The translations under genes were made by a program, and so were the position numbers. From Acheta domesticus (lineage: Eukaryota; Arthropoda; Insecta; Orthoptera; Gryllidae): a stretch of DNA of 64,000 nucleotides. Under the pieces are notes generated by a model, which was not told the origin of the DNA, made no database searches, and saw only the letters and a list, made by a program, of their open reading frames with translations. The first letter of the stretch is position 1. Each line of letters starts with the position of its first letter. The stretch is taken from positions 179,770,739-179,834,738 of the forward strand of contig JAHLJT010009419.1 of the NCBI GenBank assembly GCA_031308135.1, read 5' to 3'. This document shows positions 47,880-58,439 of the stretch, one piece after another.

Positions 47880-48282
47880 ACTTTCCCGCATACTATACGT
47901 ATGTAAATAATATTGCATTTGTGAGTTAAATTTCTTAAAAAAACTTCTAATGAAGTTTTTCGAAAACTCAAACATTTTCTGTGAAAAAATATTGAAAAAT
48001 TGAATATGCAGTAGTGCTTAAACGCCATTTACTTAAAAACGGCTCCAAATTTTCAAATAAAATTGCCTTTTAGGACGAGGTTTTATTGTTCTTTAATATT
48101 CTAAAATTAATATTTCCGTTCTACTATAAGGAAACCGAAAAATTAAGAAAATGTCAAAAAAACGTACTTTGGGCAGCGATAGATGGCAGCTGGCGGGCAA
48201 TTACGAATAGCTAGCCCAGACCCAAGGAAATAGAAAACAAATACGGGAAAGTTCGTGCCATTCTGTAGCACCACTAGTTTAG
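47880..48282 (+). mobile_element. Foldback-family terminal piece
   Basis: Repeats the last 350 bp of the arm (aaaacggctccaaattttca, cttttaggacgaggttttat, ggaaaccgaaaaattaagaa) and ends with the terminal gtgccattctgtagcaccac (about 48257-48276). It sits beside the preceding copy in the same orientation. Confidence 0.65.
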
Positions 48283-48289
48283 ATAGGTA

Positions 48290-50560
48290 TATTTGTTTTT
48301 CACTTATTGTAATGAGTGAAATTCAAAATTAAATAAACAATTTTTTCATTCCCCATCGTCTGTTTAGAATCACAGACGTATTGAAGATCTCCGAACGACA
48401 TGATGTGTTCGTTCCGAACACACTAAATCAATGCCATTATTACCGTCTGACTAATAAACCAGATATCATTCAGAAACGTGGTTGGCCTCACATCAAAATT
48501 TGGACTTCACGTATCATTTCATCCGCTGAAGTTTGGGCTTTTCTTCAAAGTTTCTCGCATGGTGAAAATGTAAGGACGTCAAAATGTAGAAATACTTGTC
48601 TACAATTTGTAATTAATTTCTTCGAAACTGAACCATTAAACTCAAAAACAAAATAACCACCTCATTCATAAGAGTTCTGGGAATAACTGAAAAAAACCAC
48701 TAAGTTGTGTCTATGATCAACACAATTGAAGCTATCGTTCAGTAAACAAGTCGCATATTTGTTCATGAAACAGAATGGATGAGCCGAATATCACTGAGCC
48801 TTGTGAATTGTCAACATAGCTTGCAATAGAAAGAGAGAGTCGTATGTAATATTGTATTGGATAAAAAAGAGAGGGCAGTACTCCATAAGGCTCCGCACTG
48901 CAATCAAATGCTTGAATGTACAATAAGTATATACGTATGTATACGGGAAAGTAAAATTGTATCAGTGATTTAAATCAATAATGGTCGCTAATGACCTTAG
49001 ATTTAAAACGAACCAAAATACATAATTAAAAAAAATTCGAATATAGTATTCATAAATTGAAATGAAAAAAAATTGGTAGCAAATGAAAAAAAGTTCTCCG
49101 GTTTTTGCAATAATCGGAAACTCTTAATGTTAATTTAACCAACGTAGTATGTTAGATTTAAACCAGTTTGTATAGGCCTTGTTCAAATTATAATATTATT
49201 GGGCAGAAATGAATTAAATATGAGATTTGATTACAGTGGGAAATATTACGCTGGGAAACGAGACTGTGAGCTACAATTTCCTCACATTCCCGTGTTCATG
49301 GGCGAGGGAAAGGCATTGAAGTGGTTCTTACTGTTGTGGTTATTAATTACGATAACGCGAGCTGACATCGATCTTTAGTAGCAGGAAATAGAATAGAAGT
49401 TGTAGTGTAGTAAGTATTACGTCATATACAGTTTTAACTGCTTTTTGACAAATAATAAATAAACGTACTGGAAAACGTAGTTCATTGTAAAAAAGAAGCA
49501 ACACATGTACAGTGTGTCACTTTAGATTGTTCCTCGTAACTAAGGGTCGGATTTTGATGATCTAAAACATCGCCAAAAATGATGAATACAATGCTCTTAA
49601 AGTATTTTTAGAATTTGCTGGATGCTTCGCCCTAAAAGCTTAGAAAAATGACGTGCAAAATGTAATCAAACCAGTTCAGGTGAACAACTCAAGCTCTTGG
49701 GTATGTTACTAATGTATTCGAGGCTTCTTCCTTTCGTTTAAGTGAACTCAGCATGTCGTCTTTTGGTTTGGACTTCTTTTACAGAATATTTCTATGTGCA
49801 CTATTGAGGAAGGTACCCTCGTTTCATTAATTGATTGCGTGACAAACGTCTTCGGGCGCGTCAATTGCTATGGGAATTATTCCAGCAAGAGTAACTAGCG
49901 TACCCGTGCGAGAACTCTCGCATGCTATACCCCACCCTCTTCCTTATTTTTCCATTTCCATATTAAGCCTTTAATATATATTTCTCTACAAGATCCTCTT
50001 ACCTTCCGTCACTTGTTCTGTATGTCACCTTGCAATTGATGACAATATAATACACCCTTGTCGATACAAACTATTCTTTTCTAACTTTATTATCGAGCAA
50101 AGAGGTACACCCGTGTAATTCAGTCGCATTGAATATGAAGTAATTAGTAATTTCACATAGGTTCTTTCTACAAGGTCTGAATAAGTGAGGTAGAATTGAG
50201 AAGCATCGAACCAGCTAAAATGTAATAGAATGATCAAGATCTCATCCTGTAGATTACGGTGTGAGGGACGTTTCTTTGAGGCCTTTGCCCTCAAAAGTTT
50301 AGTTTTTAATGCTCTAGAACGCTTAATTTGGGAGTTATTTAACTACATAGATTCGAAAATCCTGGCGTGCGTTGCGGGTCGCATTTTACATGAATATTCA
50401 GATGCGTTGTTTTAAATAAATCCTTCATATTCTTAAAGTCAAAGTGCAATTCGTCACGTCTCCGTGAAATTCTCTTTCTCTTTCACTCTTTGACCTTAGT
50501 TATAAAGTTTGGTTTCGTGTGAGAGCCACAAAGGGAAGATATACAACTGAAATAATGTAG
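48290..50560. other. Intergenic DNA, nothing recognised
   Basis: AT-rich. The frame at 48381-48656 (91 codons) has an ATG but no known motif. The dispersed repeat 49545-49620 is shared with 21665-21760. Confidence 0.4.
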
Positions 50561-50569
50561 AAGACAATG

Positions 50570-51045
50570 CCGGCTTTTATCGTGGGTGGCGGCGATCTTC
50601 CCCCGCTAGACGTCGAAATTCGGCGCCGACACTCACGTTGTTTTGCGGGGTTTTCCACAGCCAGGTTTCTCCCACCAGTGGCGCACTGTCCCCGGGGGCT
50701 TACTCTAATTTACACATTTACTGCACGTAAATGTGGAAATAAGAGGTGGAAAATAAGGACAAGGAAGAGGAAAGAAAGTTCGCGCGGTCCTTGCTCCGTT
50801 TGTTAGGGTACTACTCCGGCATTTGCATGGTGTTGATCTGAGAAACCATGTAAAACTATCGATGAGAGCAGCCGGCCACTATAATTTTCCTCCAGACAGA
50901 GGCTGAATTCGATCTTTCTATGCAGCAAGTGTCGAAAATCTTGTCACAGACAGGTTTCGAACCCTAGAAACTTCCAGTCGGAGGCACTGCAGCACATATC
51001 AATTCATATCCTGAGGCAACTCAGCTTGTAGGGTCCCTCGTTCGC
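50570..51045 (-). mobile_element. S1 SINE, copy lacking its 3' end
   Basis: The minus-strand head (51045-50930, with the B-box-like gggttcgaaacctg) and the gtgtcgaaaa-type boundary are followed by the body up to the ggggcggtgcc-like and gaagatcgccgcca segments. The terminal gggactaatga segment is missing. Confidence 0.7.
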
Positions 51046-51290
51046 GCCCCTCTAGAAGGGACGACACTGCGTTGGGTGTCTACATCTGCAAGAGACATCC
51101 CTACATAAGGCAGAGGCAGATTGCGAGTAAAATGGTCCTACGACAGGAATTCATCTGGTTACTAAAACTTAGCCATTACTGCGAGACTGCGCTTCTGGAA
51201 AGAATACATTACGATTCTTATTATTACGTGTATTATTATTGAATATGAGTTTCGAATAAATTACTGTTTCAGAAGAAAATTGTGAATTTT

Positions 51291-51936
51291 GATTGTGAGG
51301 TTCATGAGTTTAGGTCAACTTAGTAATAAGACGTCTTACATTGCCGACGTTTCGGTCGTATATTTGACCTTCATCAGGGCTACATGAAATACAAATACAT
51401 ACATATAAATACAAAATACATATAGTGCTCATATAAAAACTACACATTGGTTTCACAATTCACATTACACATTTTCACAATAAACATTGGTTATATTTCA
51501 TACCTGTAACATTATAGTAGGAACAAGAAGAAAAGCGGTAATTTACAACTTGGCTGTGTCCCCCTTCTTGTAATTTACAGGAATGGCACACAAATATGTG
51601 TTGTGTATACAGAGCTGATCGTGTGTGTTGTATTGTAACACAACAGTTGCGAGATGAACTTTATAACATATTGCCAAGTTGTAAATTACCGTTTTTCTTC
51701 TTGTTCCTACTATAATGTTACAGATAAGAAATATAACCAATATTTATTGTGAAAATGTGTAATGTGAATTGTAAAACCAATGTGTTGTTTTTATAGGAGA
51801 ACTATATGTATGTTGTATTTATATGTATGTATTTGTATTTTATGTAGCCCTGATGAAGGTCAAATATACGACCGAAACGTCGGCAATGTAAGACGTCTTA
51901 TTACTAAGTTGACCTAAACTCATGAACCTCACAATC
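51291..51936. mobile_element. 646-bp palindrome with Penelope-type hammerhead-like motifs
   Basis: The arms 51291-51554 and 51673-51936 (264 bp each) are imperfect reverse complements around a 118-bp spacer. Both contain the gccctgatgaaggtc...accgaaacgtc block. No coding region is present. The arm architecture resembles the Penelope-like remnant at 10432-11375 but the sequence differs, so this is probably a nonautonomous relative or a pair of inverted terminal repeats. Confidence 0.75.
51850..51897 (+). ncRNA. Hammerhead-like ribozyme core in right arm
   Basis: CTGATGA (51850-51856), stem II ggtc (51858-51861) with gacc (51870-51873), GAAA (51874-51877) and stem III acgtc (51877-51881) with gacgt (51892-51896), then C51897 at the expected cleavage position. 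The core and stems II and III fit the hammerhead model. I could not pair stem I convincingly, so activity is uncertain. An inverted counterpart lies at about 51330-51377. Confidence 0.5.
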
Positions 51937-52132
51937 ATTATTACCACGGGTCAAGAATCATTGAACATTATTGTAAATTTTGACTTGTTATTATCCCAGT
52001 ATTGACGCAGTCCAATTTAGAAACAGCAATCAAGCAATCTTCGGACCTAAGATGGATATAGTTAACATTAGCCAACACGAGATGGCCGGGGTAGATGGGA
52101 TATTCGGCATAAACTACCTGTGGCTATCTGCG

Positions 52133-52137
<5 letters not shown>

Positions 52138-52199
<62 letters not shown>
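52138..52199. repeat. (TA)n microsatellite
   Basis: About 60 bp of TA dinucleotide repeat. The Tyr-Ile-repeat frames over it are artefacts. Confidence 0.97.
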
Positions 52200-52202
<3 letters not shown>

Positions 52203-52260
52203 TTAGTATATGTGCAATTACACGAAAAGTGAGCCCAATGGAAATATTTGGTTAATAATA

Positions 52261-52262
52261 GT

Positions 52263-52294
<32 letters not shown>
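52261..52294. repeat. (AAT)n microsatellite
   Basis: Trinucleotide tract followed by ttttattcctttgcaaatgg. On the minus strand this reads like the end of a retroposon with an ATT tail, but no family was recognised. Confidence 0.9.
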
Positions 52295-52295
<1 letters not shown>

Positions 52296-52299
52296 TTTA

Positions 52300-54150
52300 T
52301 TCCTTTGCAAATGGACTGTTGTCCAGTATATACGAGAGGAATAGCAGAAAATGTATGATAAACAGAGATCAAAATTTTCTAATGCTACTAAGAGACAAGG
52401 TGTGTAGCTTCAAGTACTAATGAGTGGTGGTATATTTCTGTTAACACTAATATATCGAGTCTGTATAACCTCACTCCATACACCAGAAAGCGATTCGCTA
52501 GGCATATCCGACTGGGCGGCCAGTCTCCGGCCTTCGGCATCTGCGGTTTACATTAGACCTTGAGTGTGTTTACCCCTATTATTACTTCGCATTTCTATCC
52601 CAAAATTCCTCGCAAACACACAAGGCTTCTCACACTTAGATAATCACTTTACTTTTTGTCTACGTCCTGTTTCCTATTTCAACATTATCCGGATGATCCA
52701 TTGACTGGCGTTGATACAGGTTTACTCAAACAATCTGGATAATGCTCGAATTCGTCAACTACTACTAACGTTAAACACGAAAATCATGAAGGCTGACACA
52801 TTGTTGACGTCTGATATAAATATGGTATAAATATTGATGCGGGTCTCGAAGGAGGAGGTTCTCTAGTATTTATGAATGGGTTTTGAAATCTGCTAATGGT
52901 TGAAATCTATTACGTTTCTTTCTTTTGCATTCATTGGCTACTGTATAGTTGTTGGCACACTTTCTTTACGTCTAGATTGTGCACAGATAATATTATACCA
53001 TTCTAATAAGGTTACTAGTACTTTGCAATGATTTCTACGCCTTTATAGCCATGATATTTCCCACTTCCGCAGACAACTGCATACACGTTTTTACTAGGTG
53101 ATTGATACATACCGTAAGAAGATTTTTGTGATTGTGTTTCTCTTTATAGTTATTCCGTTAGATTATTGGATGTTAAGTTGTTTAGTACATACGAGTCATC
53201 GTTCGCAGTACGAATGACGTGCATTTCCTGGCCTAGACCCGGAAAGGGGTTTATATCACTGAGCGTACAATGTACGCACTTAATAACGGTTCTTCTCTCT
53301 CAATATGGTTATAATTCATACACTAAGGAATAAAAGTCAGTAGAACTGTCAGTACCTACGGAAGGTAATTACCGCACACAGTTACTCAGCGAGAGAGCGG
53401 TCTGATTGAAGATGCCGCCCAGGCACATTCTAGACACGATGTTAATCAGCGAAACCCATTTCCCTGAAATCTCATACACGTTCATTCCAAACTTGTTGAT
53501 CTACAATACTCAACACTCTGATGGCATTGCTAATGGAGATTATTGTACGTACCAATATTACCTATATTTTTCCCCTTTGTACTTTTAATACTGCACTGGC
53601 ATGTGCCTGCGTAGGGTTAGGAATCCTTTCTTTCTGCCTTTTTCGTTTAACGTATAATTATTTTCTATAAAAATGGTATTTTAGTAATGTTTAGTATGCA
53701 TTTGTGTGTGTGTTTTGATTATCTACAATCCATCGGTGTTAAACTTAATTTATTGTGCCCCATCATTATGATTTTTGTTTATTATTCGCCCAAATACTCT
53801 AAAATAGAACTGATGTTTCAATCTTTCTTCTCGGGAAAAGATTTATTCTCAGGAGAGACTACAACGCGAAACACATGAACTGGAGCTCCTGACTTGATAC
53901 TTGAAGTGATCGTCAACTTTATAAATGTGTCCAACGCAACTATCTTACTGAAGTAACTATCTTCCTTCCGACGTATTGGACATCAGACGTAATTAAAATT
54001 CCTGTTCTGCTCGATTTATACATTACGAAAGGAATTTCTATTAACTAGACACAATAGAATCGAACTACTACCTATTTTCAGACCATAGCCTCTCCTTTTA
54101 ACTATGATCTCCAGGGTAGTGCAACGCCGTGCGCCATTAAAACTGTTGAA
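52300..54150. other. Intergenic DNA, nothing recognised
   Basis: No coding, RNA or repeat feature could be supported in this stretch. Confidence 0.4.
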
Positions 54151-54159
54151 AAAGTATTA

Positions 54160-54536
54160 ACAGGCTGGAATAAATAATTAATAAAATTTAGTAATGTTTA
54201 ATGGAATTAATAAAATTAATACAATTTTAGAAACGATTCAATACAAGCAATTACAATAATTTGGCCATGTGAAAAGAATGAAAGATAATAGAATTCCAAA
54301 AATAATTTTAGAGTGGTTTCCGGCGGGTAGGAAGAAAAGAGGAAGACCTAAACAGAGCTGGTTGAGAGAAATTAAGGGAATTTTAAAGGACAAGAACTTA
54401 ACAGGCAAGGATTATGAAGATCGGGACAAATGGAGAAATAAAATTAAAATTATGTAATTTATTAGAATTGTGGGTAACAGAAAGTTGTTTTCTATAACAA
54501 TGTAAAACTGTGAAATAAATAAATACAGGCTGGAAT
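54160..54536 (+). mobile_element. Tiny 5'-truncated RTE-type LINE with 12-bp target duplication
   Basis: The 12-mer acaggctggaat occurs at 54160-54171 and again at 54525-54536. The DNA between them encodes only a LINE C-terminus and ends in aataaataaat. This is a clean insertion of about 353 bp flanked by its target-site duplication. Confidence 0.8.
54255..54457 (+). pseudogene. C-terminus of a non-LTR retrotransposon ORF2
   Basis: FGHVKRMKDNRIPKIILEWF, then RKKRGRPKQSWLREI and DYEDRDKWRNKI form the C-terminal motif string seen after the RT domain in RTE-type and some related LINEs. A stop replaces the residue before FGH. RT and endonuclease are absent. Confidence 0.75.
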
Positions 54537-54539
54537 TAC

Positions 54540-55118
54540 TATCGTGAGAATATAGTAGACTTTAGTGAACGCTGTATTACGAAACGCTGACGTCGTAGAT
54601 GAAGGCATCAAACATCTAACAAGATGCATTCAATGGGCAGCAGGGGGAGAAAACCTTCTCGGTCCTACACCAGACAAAATTCATATCCTTCAAGTGTAGT
54701 GGAAACAGTAAAAGAGAAACGTCTACTAAAATAAGCCTGAATGCACACTAAACATCACCAAGCAAAAATGACTTTTAGTAGAACATCTCGTCTCTTGAAC
54801 CAAGCCCTGGAACAGCTAAGAAATGACTCATTCCTCCAATATATGCAGTTCTTAACGGCAACATTTAAATATTGCTTGTGAAGAACACAAACGTCGAAAC
54901 ATACATTTCCGCCTATTCGCAAAAAAAACAAACAAACAAAAAACAACGGTACCTGGAAAAGAGGTCCAAAGAACAAAAGCGAATGTTTTGCAGATAACTC
55001 TGCGACTGTATTTGAGCTAATGCTTTCACGAAATATCTCAAACAAAGAAGTAATACTGTATCTTAATGCCCCCTTCTAGTTATCAACGTTTTTCAAACCA
55101 CTTTCACTCAGTGAAATA
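54540..55118. other. Intergenic DNA, nothing recognised
   Basis: No feature supported. The minus-strand frame at 54755-55045 has no domain. Confidence 0.4.
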
Positions 55119-55873
55119 TACGAGAGCAAGTCAATAAATAAGTCGCAAAACGGAATTGAGGCAAAAATAATCAAAGTAACTTTCTGACATTTATTTCACT
55201 TTTCCACATAATCATCTTGTACATTCAGGCACTTATCCCATCTCATTACAAGTCCTTGAAAGCCTACAGCAAAGAAATCCTTTGGTTGCAGTCGCGGCCA
55301 ACATGTAACCTCATAGATTACACAGATTCACAGTTTCACCATGAGGCATTCAGTTTCATGAAACTGAAAACCTCATGGTGAAACTGAATGCCTCATGGTG
55401 AAACTGTGAATCCTGCCTCGTACTGCACCACTCTGCGGGAACTCCGACAGACCATTCGCCGCAAGTGACCTGGACTCCTGTCAAAGGGTGTGATTCTTCT
55501 GAGTGACAATGCCCGCCCTCACACAGCAAGACAAACGCTGGATCTGTTGCCAATATTCCATTGAGAACGCTTGGAACATCCACCGTACAGCACTGACATA
55601 GCCTCCAGTGATTTTCATCTGTTTGAGCCCCTAAAAATCATTTGGGTGGCCGTCATTTTGATACAGATGATGCCGTAATCTATGAAGTTACACGTTGGCT
55701 GCGCCAGCAACCAAAGGACTTCTTTGCTGCTGGCTTTCAAGGACTAGCATAGAGACGGGATAAGTGCGTGAATATACAGGGTGATTATGTGGAAAAGGGA
55801 AATAAATGTCAGAAAGTTACTTTATTTTTGCCTCATTTCCGTTTTGTGACTTATTTATTGACTAGCCCTCGTA
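55119..55873 (+). mobile_element. Snap-back mariner-family element
   Basis: TA dinucleotides at 55119-55120 and 55872-55873 fit a mariner TA duplication. The left 203 bp (55119-55321) is the reverse complement of the right end (55675-55873) with scattered mismatches, so the left arm is an inverted copy of the 3' end of the transposase gene plus the terminal repeat. At the junction is a 34-bp perfect palindrome (55325-55358 with 55379-55412). The remaining unique part encodes a transposase fragment. Confidence 0.8.
55420..55750 (+). pseudogene. Mariner transposase C-terminal fragment
   Basis: The segment encodes VILLSDNARPHTARQTLDLL and HPPYSTDIASSDFHLF. These correspond to the second and third catalytic Asp blocks of the DD34D mariner transposase. 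A frameshift follows FHLF, after which another frame gives RHFDTDDAVIYEVTRWLRQQ and FFAAGFQGL, then a stop. The N-terminal DNA-binding domain and first catalytic Asp are missing. Non-functional. Confidence 0.8.
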
Positions 55874-55949
55874 AAAATCGATTTAACAAATCACGAATCC
55901 TCATCTATGAACTCATCCCAGGTAAAGTCGTTCAAGGCGATGGGCAAAG

Positions 55950-57500
55950 GATTTGCCTCCATTACCTCTCTCCTCAATGTCCCCTTCCAATGTAACCATT
56001 TCTCTATCCAATGGAAGTTTGAGGAAATAATCATTTCAATAAAAGGGAATGATTTATACACAAATTCCAATGTCTCGCATTGAACCACAAAATGCCACAC
56101 CCCACAAGAACTAAATTGTACATAGGAGAGCTGAACTCAAGATAAGCTTACCATTGTCTCAAGTTGGATTTAAGATTTTTTGGCCCAACCCCAAAGCTAT
56201 ATGCCATACGTCTGTATTGGTTTTAGCAGCTGTTGGCATATTATTAATTTACTCTAAACGGACAACTGAGATTCTCTACCCAGCGCATTTTATTGGTTTG
56301 CAAATTGAGGTCCTCTTTCTTTATTTTGATGTGCTCCTTACATCGCAGCAAGTCATACGCAAATATTTCGCTTTATTTGCTACTGCAAAGTCTTTGCCAT
56401 TAATCCTTATCGCGAGTGTCTCACTTTTACAATTGGTAATATCTACGTGATGTGACTTGGTCTCATTGTGTTTTAGGTCCCATTTTTGAGCCCACTCTGC
56501 ACCTTTGTTGCGACCTGTAATTTATTTGTTGCTTCTTCCATATTTCTTCCAGGGGATAACAAAGCTGTGTTCTCTGCAAACGTTGCTGTTGTTGTTCCTC
56601 TATTACTGGGAATATCACCTGTATATAACAGCAAGTAGAGAATGGGTCCAAGTACGATTCCTTGAGAGACGCCTAATTTCACGGAATGTTGTATGGGTAT
56701 TTTCTTGCTTGACTCCCAAATATCTATCAGATATGTACGCCTGATGGAGTAAACTTAATGATTTTGGTAGTATTTATCTCATTTTGAATTCCAGACTATG
56801 ATGCCAAACTTTACCGGTAGCAATGTCTAAAAATACTGAGCATATCTTCTTTTCTTCTAGTTTTTTTTCAGTGGCATCTGTAATACGGTGTGTAACAATG
56901 ATTTTTCTCGAAATCCAAATTGATGAGAGGGGATCAGTCTTCTCTATCCCATAATTATTTGAAGTCGCTTTAAAAATAGTTTTTCCGAAAAGCGCAGAAT
57001 GGATTAGAAGCAAAGAGAGGGGCCTGTAGGAAGTCACTTCTTTTGCTGGTTATCCGGGTCTTGGGATCAAGATAATCTCTGCTAGTTTAAGTTGCTTCGG
57101 CACATATTTCAATCGAAACGAATAAATCAAAATGAATAAGCATTAAATATGTGAGTTTTATTACTTTTCTACTTGGCAGTTCTTTTAATATTTTTCCAGA
57201 TATTATATCATAGCCAGGTGTCTTTGTGGTATCAATATTCGTGTTTAGTTTCTTTTGGACTTCTTCCGGAGCTACATATTTTTTTCATACTGTACATCAC
57301 AATCAACTTGGCTGACATCTTCATCTGCTGTGACGAGAGTGTGCTTTGACGAGAAAAATATTGAAATGTATTTCTAGGTAATCAGTAAATGTTTTGCTTT
57401 TTCCTCATTTGCTATCCCTCATGTGAAGTCAGATTTGTGCAGTTGTGGTGAGTATACCATAGGTCTCTTATATTTTCCCTAAAAAGTTTAAGAATTCAAT
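55950..57500 (-). pseudogene. Jockey-clade LINE RT, heavily decayed
   Basis: In order on the minus strand: a linker (about 57490-57250), then KTPGYDIISGKILKELPSRK (about 57215-57155), SYRPLSLLLIHSALFGKTIF (about 57030-56970), the KICSVFLDIATGKVWHH block (catalytic-Asp region, about 56840), SQGIVLGPILYLLLYTGDIP (about 56670-56610), and FAENTAL in place of the FADDTA catalytic box (about 56580). Thumb remnants follow (SETLAIRINGKDFAVANKAK). Several frameshifts and the loss of the catalytic Asp pair make it inactive. Confidence 0.75.
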
Positions 57501-57509
57501 GTAGAGTTC

Positions 57510-58375
57510 TTACTTTGTCGCTACCGCTTATGCAGCAAGAGAGAAAGTTACGTAAAACTGCGGTAAATATCCGGGAATTTTAGGCAGAAAAACGTTTATT
57601 TCGGGGCCCTGGTAACGGAAAGAGTGATAAATCTAGTTGCTAAATTTAGAAAAAATAATCCTCTAACACATGGTGTAGCCAAAATCAGTATTTTGTGGGT
57701 CTTTGATACTGAAAAGTCGATTGACAGCAAAACATCTGCCCTTCTGTGAACAACGCTAGCAGCTAAAACTTTCAGGTGATTTTCATCAAAATTCATATTT
57801 CTCAATCGATCTTGTAAAATACCCCCAAAATTAAAACATCGATTTCAAATTCAAGGCTCCGCGACATCAAACTGGCCTATTGGGGAATATCAATTTTGGA
57901 GAAAATCGGCTGAACGGTTTAGCCGCTAGTGTTGTTCCGGTTGTTCACAGACCGACAGACGTTTTACCCTCAATCGATTTTTCGGTATCAAAGAATCACA
58001 AAACACGGATTTTGACTACACCATATGTTAGAGGATATTTTTTCTAAATTTAACAACTGGATTTACTCACTTCTTCGTTGCCAGGGCCCTGTATTAAGAG
58101 TTTTGCTGTCAAAAATTCGCCGTTTGTTTTCGCGCAGCATTATCTAACTCTCCCCTTGCCGTGTAAGCGGTAGCGAAAAAGTAACAAAAACATTTCTATG
58201 AATTCAATTTTTTGAACTGACAATAAATACAATAAATAAATGGAATAACGCTCAAGTAAGTAAAATTACTCGTTATTAACCTTATTTTACTTAACTGCAT
58301 ATAATATTATTACGTAACCATTACTAAGGCAGGAGAAACTATGTACTGTTTCAGCACCACTAGTGTAATATTATG
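57510..58375. mobile_element. Foldback-family element, short palindromic form
   Basis: The left part (about 57538-57810) and right part (about 57900-58190) are approximate reverse complements. Shared blocks are gctaccgctta, gggccctgg, taaatttagaaaaaat, cctctaacayatggtgta, ttttgtg and gattttctccaaaattgata. The right side ends at a diverged terminus, cagcaccactag (58354-58365). It lies between two parts of a decayed jockey element. Confidence 0.65.
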
Positions 58376-58439
58376 TTTCTGTGGACTCTAGAACGCAGAA
58401 ACGATATATTTGTGATCTATTGTAGAATTATTTATTGTT

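Noticed and set aside
48381..48656. 91-codon plus-strand ORF as a gene
   Set aside because: It has an ATG but no recognisable domain, no splice context and a length within chance expectation.
55891..56450. ORFs on both strands over the decayed jockey RT
   Set aside because: They are off-frame or antisense reads of the pseudogene. The conserved RT blocks lie in other minus-strand frames.
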